Positions 57,701 to 64,000 of a stretch of 64,000 bases of DNA are shown piece by piece (position 1 is the stretch's first letter; each line of letters starts with the position of its first letter). The stretch is from Bugulina stolonifera (taxonomy: Eukaryota; Bryozoa; Gymnolaemata; Cheilostomatida; Bugulidae). Location: positions 7,500,223 to 7,564,222 of the forward strand of contig OW285197.1 of assembly GCA_935421135.1 (NCBI GenBank), read 5' to 3'. Made by a program: the position numbers and the translations under genes. The notes beneath the pieces are model-generated. The model was not told the origin of the DNA, made no database searches, and was given only the letters and a program-made list of their open reading frames with translations.

Positions 57701-59913
57701 CTACACATACACTACTTGATAACTATACCTCTTGGGGTGGTACATCAAATGACACGGTCCTCATATCTATCTTGATATAATTATCCATGCATGGGTAGAT
57801 GAAGAAGAGGCCTGTGAAATAAAATACTATACATGTATATGTACATAGATACAAATAATAGAATTAGATAGAGAGACACTAGATAAATGGATTACTATAA
57901 TATAAACTGATCATTGTGCATACAATACGATTAGTAGGTTCATAGTTGAGAAGACAACTCCAAGCACATAATAACAGAACCCTCCACCCATCTTTCCTAG
58001 TGCACCCTGCGCACAGAGATGTTTGCTATTACCTAACCTGGCCCCTTTGATACACAATCACATATTATCATAATTACTACCTTACTACCGCTACCTTACC
58101 TGGCCCCTTAGCTCCGCCTTTACAAAGTCTACCCAGTCTAAATATAACAGCTCTTTCATATTCCTGCACCACCTGAAATTTATAAGACATATCAAAGTCA
58201 ACCCCATTATATGTAGTAGGGCCTATGCTACTGCAATGGCATATTACTAATTTGTTTCATATCATGCCTGTAATATACATATATAATAATGGGTATATTG
58301 TATGTAGATATGGTACGTACACCCACACTTATGAGTATATCCAGGGAAAGTCTAATGTTGAGATAAGTAAGGTAATTGAGTCAAGAATTATGTTATGTAG
58401 ATGGCTAACCAATTCACAAACCAATACATACATGTAATACAGTTAGCTAATTGTATTATAACATTCCAATAGGTGCCCATCTCTGCAATAACAATGTACA
58501 CTAGACACTAGTGCATGTATTGATTATCTATGTTTCATCTATTTTTGAAGAACTGCCTTCCCTAGTTCAGTCTATATTCAGAATAAAATAGCTTTGCACA
58601 GAAAAACCTATTCTGGTGCCTGGCATGTAGCATAATATTGTTATATATACTGAAGTGAAGACATTAGTAGTAAATGCTAATGCACTAGTATCATTGCCCC
58701 ATTGACTTATTTGTGTATAATGTAAATGCACATGTTGTATAGTATGTATCTAATGTATGCATTATTCAGCATCTTTAACTGCTGCCAAGAGAAATCGGAT
58801 AGTGGCAGCATAAATTAGCCTGTTAGACGATATGTAATAGTATACATCTACACATTACATGTAATAGAAAAATACTCATTATACTGTTTAGTGGTACAAG
58901 TGGGATACACACTGTATATTATAGTACGCACCTTTATACACACGAGTAAACTGAATGGTAGAGTGATTATAATGAGAAACCATGAGAGGACTAGCAGTGC
59001 TATCTCAGCTAATCCGTTATCTACAGAATACAAGACATATTCTCTCTATTATATATCTCCAGTAGTTTCTAGCAGACATGCATGTATGCAGATATTATAG
59101 TTTGGGCCATAAATATATGCTAAACATTGTAGGCCTACTTTTAAGACCTTGACGTTTTGAAGACATAAATATCGTAACACATGCACCTGCACATTTTTGT
59201 ATGTTTAGTCCCAAGAGCGAGAATCCGAAGCTGACTTTGTTTCAGCTCTAATCACAAGAGGAAAGACCGTATTAAACAATAGAAACAGCTATGTTCATAA
59301 TTTACTGATGTTCACTGGTTCTACACCGTTTTCCAGCATCTGTTTCCACGACATGCATACACGCGTTATCGTTTATGCGTGGTATCAGGATGACCGTTTA
59401 CTCTTACCTGCTTGACCACCTCCAGGACCGTCAGTTTGATCACAGTTATAGCCAGTAGGTGGACATGGTCTGCTAGCCTGACTCTGCACTACTGAATACT
59501 GACCAGTAGCTACTTCGTGTCCACTACAGGCTGTGGTCACGGATGTTACTGTAGTAGGAGGTGCTACAGTACCAATAGGTGTGGTAGAAGGAGGGCTGAC
59601 CGGTGTAACTGGACTAGGGCCACCCGCGGCAGTCTCATCTGACAGTAACCCTGAACATTTACAGATATGGCCTGTTATATCTCTACTGAATATAACGGTT
59701 TCTTCATGTATAATATTAGTCAAATCTTTTACTGATAGCATTGCCTCATTACAGTAGAAACTGACAGTCAACACAAAGACTAGTTAACCTAAGCTGTAAA
59801 CTAACAGCTATATGAGCAATTAGCACAATGCATGATTAAATTAATTATTCTGGTTATTATTTACATACCAGGGTCTTACCTGTTCTAACATCTATATCAT
59901 CTGGATTCTCCAT
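54747..59913 (-). CDS. STOM: Stomatin / band 7 (SPFH) protein, 10 exons, about 351 aa
   Basis: Exons from 5' to 3': 59880-59913, 59408-59650, 58932-59020, 58100-58172, 57729-57811, 56442-56586, 56061-56175, 55866-55944, 55236-55340, 54747-54836; all in phase. Residues 1-92 are a P/T/S-rich cytosolic extension unlike mammalian stomatin's short N-terminus. A hydrophobic hairpin follows (LVLSWFLIIITLPFSLLVCI) with the conserved proline of the bend. The SPFH domain begins VVQEYERAVIFRLGRL and includes DMRTVSFDVPPQEILTKDSV, RLLAQTTLRNVLG, VERVEIKDVRLP and QRAMAAEAEATREAKAKVIA. The C-terminus has PAALQLRYLQTLSTISAEKN and STIIFPIP, the oligomerisation segment of stomatins. Family role: a monotopic inner-leaflet membrane scaffold that binds cholesterol and regulates ion channels. 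Introns are dominated by minisatellites. Confidence 0.95.
54890..55228. repeat. 26-bp minisatellite in stomatin intron 9
   Basis: About 12-13 nearly identical units of AAGTATAGTACTGTATATGC-ACATGT. On the transcript strand it starts about 8 bp after the donor of exon 55236-55340. Confidence 0.92.
56335..56432. repeat. 19-bp minisatellite next to the donor of stomatin exon 6
   Basis: About five units of TGTACCTCGGCTACTACCC end about 8 bp from the donor of exon 56442-56586. On the transcript strand each unit contains CCGAGGTAC, which resembles the true exon end ACTCG|GTGAG. Confidence 0.88.
56630..56757. repeat. About 32-bp tandem repeat upstream of stomatin exon 6
   Basis: Four units like GAGTTCACTGTAACTCACTA-CACTAAATTTA lie about 43 bp from the acceptor of exon 56442-56586, in the branch-point zone. 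Confidence 0.85.
56790..57450. repeat. 26-bp minisatellite array in stomatin intron 5
   Basis: More than twenty units of ACACATACACTACAATACAT-ATACAC, with early units carrying a duplicated ACACTACACTAC. The array gives phantom TYTPHIHYN-type ORFs on one strand and VYMYCSVCV-type on the other. Confidence 0.92.
57595..57716. repeat. ACATACACTAC repeat abutting stomatin exon 5 donor
   Basis: 11-12 bp units (ACACATACACTAC, ACACATGCACTAC) run to about 12 bp from the donor of exon 57729-57811. It is a separate, shorter-period array from 56790-57450. Confidence 0.85.
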
Positions 59914-60662
59914 GGTATACTATAGCCTATCGCAGTGTAGTGAGGTAGTAATACGTACTTGCAATAATCGTTCCTCTGAGCCTAGCAAAAACAAATGATA
60001 CAGCATAGGCTATAGATTCTCTCAAATATATAGCTAGCACAACTTAGTTTATACTGAAGAAATAGAAACCATGTGTATGCAGTTAGAGCTTAAGTAATAA
60101 GAGGTTTAGCAATATAAAACGCTATAATATATTTTGAAAACACAGGAGGGGAGTGTGACAATGACTAACACCTGCTACCACCTGCTACCACCTGCTACTT
60201 GGTATTGTGATATGGTGCCTTATACAGCTAATTTTATCACAGCATCAGGTTCATGATGAAATCTTTGAATTCAATTTTCAAATTTTTTTAGCAACAGTTA
60301 TAATATAAGCCTATGCAGTCACAGCATGGCTAAATCACGATCAACAAGATAAAATTTTGCTAACATTTGCAGGTCTATTTGGTTACAACGGCTAAAATAA
60401 AATCAGCTTTAAACTTTTTATTCGAGCTTTTATCCAGACACATAAAATTCATTCTACATTTTAACTTTAAATTCAGTTTGAACTCTCAACTTATAGCTAC
60501 TATTTTTGGTATAATTTAATGATTTGTTAGCTGCTTTTAACGGCAAAGTAAGCTTACAAGCAGATGACACTTTAGTCTACCAAAGCGACCCCAGACAAAA
60601 ATAAATGCTTTACATATATGATTGGAGGATTCCCTTTGATGACATTAATTACCACTTCATTG
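59914..60662. other. Intergenic upstream of the stomatin gene
   Basis: Putative promoter side. ACCTGCTACC is repeated three times at about 60169-60196. No other feature. Confidence 0.45.
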
Positions 60663-61004
60663 CCAAAGAGAGTAAAAGGAAAGAGGGATCACTCCGGCCA
60701 AAAACTGTCCTTCCCCGCCTCAAAACGCGGTCCGGATTAAGTAAGGAGTTATGCCACGTTGTGTACAAATCCACTATGGCTATTGGCGTTCCGCAGACCA
60801 ATAAGAAGAACTTCTTTGCGACAGCGTCGTATAAACCATCTATTTCTGTTACAAGATATCAATGCAGGATCGTAAATATAACAAATTACCAGTAGGCAGA
60901 TGGCGGGAAAGTGAATAGCAGAACGTCAGGACCGCCAAATTGGGCGTATTTGGTGGGACAGGGTATTATCATTGAGTGATCCCTCTTTCTTTTTACTCTC
61001 TTTG
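60663..61004. repeat. Inverted repeat, about 30-bp arms
   Basis: CAAAGAGAGTAAAAGGAAAG followed by AGGGATCACT (60663-60693) is complementary, with one mismatch, to 60975-61004. The 280-bp interior is more GC-rich than the flanks. It may be an unclassified foldback element or a rearranged LINE piece. Confidence 0.6.
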
Positions 61005-61039
61005 TCATTGCCTCCGGTAATGAGTCATTGTAATATAAG

Positions 61040-61860
61040 TTGCAAGTCACACAGCTCACATGGAGCAGAGAAATAAAAAATCCAGAGGTCAAAATACAAG
61101 ATGACTTGAAGTTTAATAAACACAATAAACAAGTCCGTCGAGGCCAGGAAAGTACTTGGGATGATCAAACTCCTGCACAAATCTGCTACTTACGGGGTCA
61201 GCTACCAATTGATATCCTGAATTGACGACTTCCTCAAAGACAGAAGCCAAAAGGTGGTTGATGATGGAAAAAAACTCAACTTATGACTCTATTGCCTACA
61301 ATTCAGCCTTCAACCAGAGTATTCTGCAAGATGGCCTGTTAAAGTTGGAAACTCTACTCTTGGTTTAATGAGGAGAAATGTGTTCTCACCATCTCTGAGA
61401 CTATCAAAAACACTGCGTACAAACAACTTTTACGCAGTGTCTTAAGGTATGCCTCTGCCGTCTGAGACTTCGTGTCTGACTCTACTGCTAACCACCTCGA
61501 AGCTGTATAGAGAAAGGCAAAACGCTCATTTGTGGCATCAGGCAGACTGATAAGAAGATAAGCACCACAAGCCTCCTTGGAAAGCTTGACCTTCAACCGC
61601 TCTTTGACACCGCAATGATAGACGCCTAAAGATCTTCAATCAGTATCACCATCCAAACAAGGCAGTTATCAACAACTACATTCAGAGGGCCAGTTTCCTA
61701 TCAGTGAGAAAACATCCCATACAGTGTTTCATACCAACGTAAAACGCACTTCATTATCAAAGACCAGTCTTCATTTGTACAGCAAAGGGCTGGAATGCTT
61801 CACCTGCTGGTAGGTACTCCATTACTTATTCCTTTACATGTCTAGCCTGAAAAACTATCA
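61040..61860 (+). mobile_element. Heavily decayed LINE reverse-transcriptase fragment
   Basis: In shifting frames the region gives recognisable pieces of a LINE reverse transcriptase: VKIQDDLKFNKH with ARKVLGMIK, a DDFLKDRSQKVV block, a YASAVWDF-like block, HLEAVQRKAKRSF-like and TTSLLGKLDLQPL-like. The DFLKDRSQKVV box normally comes before the KFNKH block, so the order suggests an internal rearrangement or two overlapping fragments. Many stops and frameshifts. Confidence 0.5.
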
Positions 61861-63312
61861 AATTGTCTTCTTTTGCTGCGTACCGGAAATGTTAAACAAA
61901 TGACAAAAAAGGTTTCCAAGGCACAGCTGGATGCTGGTGCTAGAGACTAGGACAACTCAAAGTATAACTCAGGGCATCAATAAATATAATTATTATATTT
62001 GTTAATATCTTGAGTTATTATAATAATAAAATATAGGGTTTACATATAAAACAACATTTAATTATACTTATTTAACCTTTTAAGCCCTATACAAATAAAG
62101 TGCCAGAGTCCTGAGCACTAAAATGAAGAACTGATAGTGGTTCATGAAACTGTCTTTGAAGCAGTTCTATTTGGTCTATCCTGAAAATTCAAAAACCTAT
62201 ATGTTAAGAACAAATCTACTTACAAGATGGTACTAAACAAAATTATGTGGACTTGAAAAAAAACTAGTTTTCAGGATGTTTTTTTTATCAATTTTTTTGA
62301 GAAAAAAATAATTTTTTGGAATTTTTGCACCTCAAAAGGAGAATTTATTTATTTCATACAAAAATGTTTATTATACAACATTTTTGTCTCTCCAGTAATA
62401 ATATTTGTATAAAATAAGTATATGACAAAAGTAGTTGGCAAGAGGAGCACTGGTGCAGGTGGCTGGACAAGTGAAAAGCTAGAAAGCTAACAAGCACTGG
62501 ATGAATTACTTAGAGTAAACCCCAACACTCACTTCTACATGTACTTTTGATCAGGCAGGTTGTGCAAACACATCATGCATAATATTCTACATGTTTTGAA
62601 CTAACTCCTTCAATGTTGATAATAAGTACTTTGCTACAAACTGATATGCCGCTAGATGAGGACTGATTCTGCATGAAGTTTACGAGATGCTGGAATTCTG
62701 TTGGATCTGATTGTATTGGCGAAGAATTTGAAGAGAAAATGAAGCCAATGGAATGCTTGTATAGATTTATCTTGATATCCATAGAGTTTGTGAGAGTATA
62801 TTATGTAGCAATGACAGCTGGGGCCATACAACAGTTTTCTCTCTCCGTTGAGAACATAATTTGAGCTTCAACAGGAAGATCTCGGTACATAATTATAATG
62901 TGCAGGATACTCTGCTCCAGTGTAGACATGGAACCTAGACAGAGTGGGCTGTTTTGGACTCACTAACAGAATATAGTACATGTATGCTAAACAGGGTGTT
63001 GGACAAGGCGTTCTCTACATCCATGAGCTCCTCTATGTCAACACAAAACTTAGGAAATTCATATAGGAAATGTGATCGACTTCTGCTTTCTACAACATTC
63101 TATTTTGTGTATAGATATGCTAAAACATGATCTGTTGAAATAGTATACCATGTATATGTTTTTTTATTTATTTACATGTAGGCATAGATGTATGTATTAT
63201 ATACCTGTAATGTAAGCTATAATATCTAGAAAGTATAGCGTGGTCCTAAATTATCTATACCATTACTGCATCACAAGGTATCCGTGTTTGTCATAAAGAC
63301 TGACCGAGTGTA
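61861..63312. other. Intergenic; no gene seen
   Basis: AT-rich with a poly-T/poly-A segment near 62278-62320. The small open frames here have no splice context or known motif. Confidence 0.45.
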
Positions 63313-63719
63313 ATGTTTTTTGTTGCACCATCCTTCTCCAATATTAGTTTATTTCATAGCCTACATGGAAGACAAACTTTAGAACCTCAAGGAAATACCA
63401 TTGGGAGGAGATCGGTGTACTATGCCGGTATTGAGCTTGTTTCTAGCTATGCCTTGGACATCCTTGACCTCCCCCCAGGGCTTTTGCGGCGACTTTGGCG
63501 TCTCGTCTCTGGAGGGCGGGGGTGTGAGCACTGTGGGGTGTCTGGGGGCGTGGTGGGTGCTTCCCCTCGGCACCGGTACACTTGAGCAGGGATTGCCTCG
63601 ACTCTAGTCTCGGACTATCTGGCTTCCCTTTCGTGTAATTTTATACTTGCTACGCTTTTACTATAATTTATTGTTGTTATTGATAAGCAATAAACTCAAT
63701 AATAATAATAATAATAATT
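63313..63719 (+). mobile_element. Possible 3' end of a retroelement with (AAT)n tail
   Basis: A GC-rich 3' segment (about 63450-63610) is followed by an AT-rich stretch with CAATAAACTC and an (AAT)n tract ending near 63718. That is the usual look of a non-LTR retrotransposon 3' UTR with a microsatellite tail. No reverse-transcriptase motif lies inside, so the call is tentative. Confidence 0.3.
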
Positions 63720-64000
63720 CCAGCATAAACTATTTGCTGAAACATATTTTATACCTATAACTCTAAATTTGAATTGCTTAGGTGTAGGGCTTCTAGCTTG
63801 AGCTTATGAAAGTTATCATTCATCACCAGAACTAAAACCTGTACCACCAACTGTTATGTTACTTGTTCTTTCTCTTGATAAAAGTAAAGGTAAGTCCTCT
63901 TTCTCAGATTTAGAGTTCACCAGGAGTTTTATGAAGGAAGGAGTTATTCAAATTATCAAAAAGCTCTGAGGAGTGTATGAACTCAAAAATAGCGGATTGT
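63720..64000. other. Right edge; no supported gene
   Basis: A protein-like stretch (PVPPTVMLLVLSLDKSK) runs to a GTAAGT at 63890, but the following TTTCTCAG is only 18 bases further on. It may be part of a gene continuing to the right. Confidence 0.3.

Noticed and set aside
54890..57716. CRISPR-like arrays
   Set aside because: The repeats are contiguous tandem units without unique spacers, and the genome is eukaryotic.
63790..63970. Two-exon gene end (SLDKSK joined to DLEFTRSFMKEGVIQIIKKL)
   Set aside because: The frame joins well, but the apparent intron is only 18 bases, too short for an animal spliceosome. It may be chance or a piece of a gene beyond the window.

Overview
The window is eukaryotic nuclear DNA from an animal. 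Its confident genes are split by many introns with GT...AG borders and they belong to metazoan families: the cilium protein CFAP157, the Ral exchange factor RALGPS, a stomatin and two C2H2 zinc-finger proteins. DNA between genes is very AT-rich and loaded with LINE, LTR, SINE and MITE remnants. An early-branching invertebrate, for example a sponge, fits the small genes and short introns, but nothing in the sequence fixes the phylum.

Layout. 1-19 kb is mostly non-coding, with scattered exon-like pieces of unrecognised genes (best on the minus strand between 12 and 16 kb). It also holds two near-identical 663-bp solo LTRs in opposite orientation (6811-7473 and 16771-17433) and a MITE beside an avidin-like relic (9.1-9.9 kb). 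A complete 97-codon gene lies at 19081-19863 (minus). 20-22 kb is AT-rich, with a SINE tail, hairpins and an RFX-type X-box. CFAP157 (22076-26270, plus, 12 coding exons) and RALGPS (28172-34407, minus, 12 coding exons) converge. 36-40 kb is a transposon zone: a LINE fragment, MITEs, a 96-bp-arm palindrome and a foldback array of tRNA-like 233-bp units. Two zinc-finger genes converge at 40720-44421 (plus, 8 exons) and 44995-47750 (minus, 7 exons). 48.9-52.6 kb is a broken non-LTR retrotransposon split by a 1427-bp LTR-like insert. The stomatin gene (54747-59913, minus, 10 exons) follows, its introns packed with minisatellites. The right end holds decayed LINE pieces.

The genes do not form a pathway. 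The main unexplained structure is (1) minisatellites that sit within a few bases of splice sites in at least three genes, (2) a recurring hairpin with arms like GAAGTTGTCCTCTC, found in both convergent intergenic spaces and in a RALGPS intron, and (3) the foldback tRNA-like tandem array. Exon borders were read by eye from splice signals and an unbroken frame; for the five main genes every junction keeps phase.
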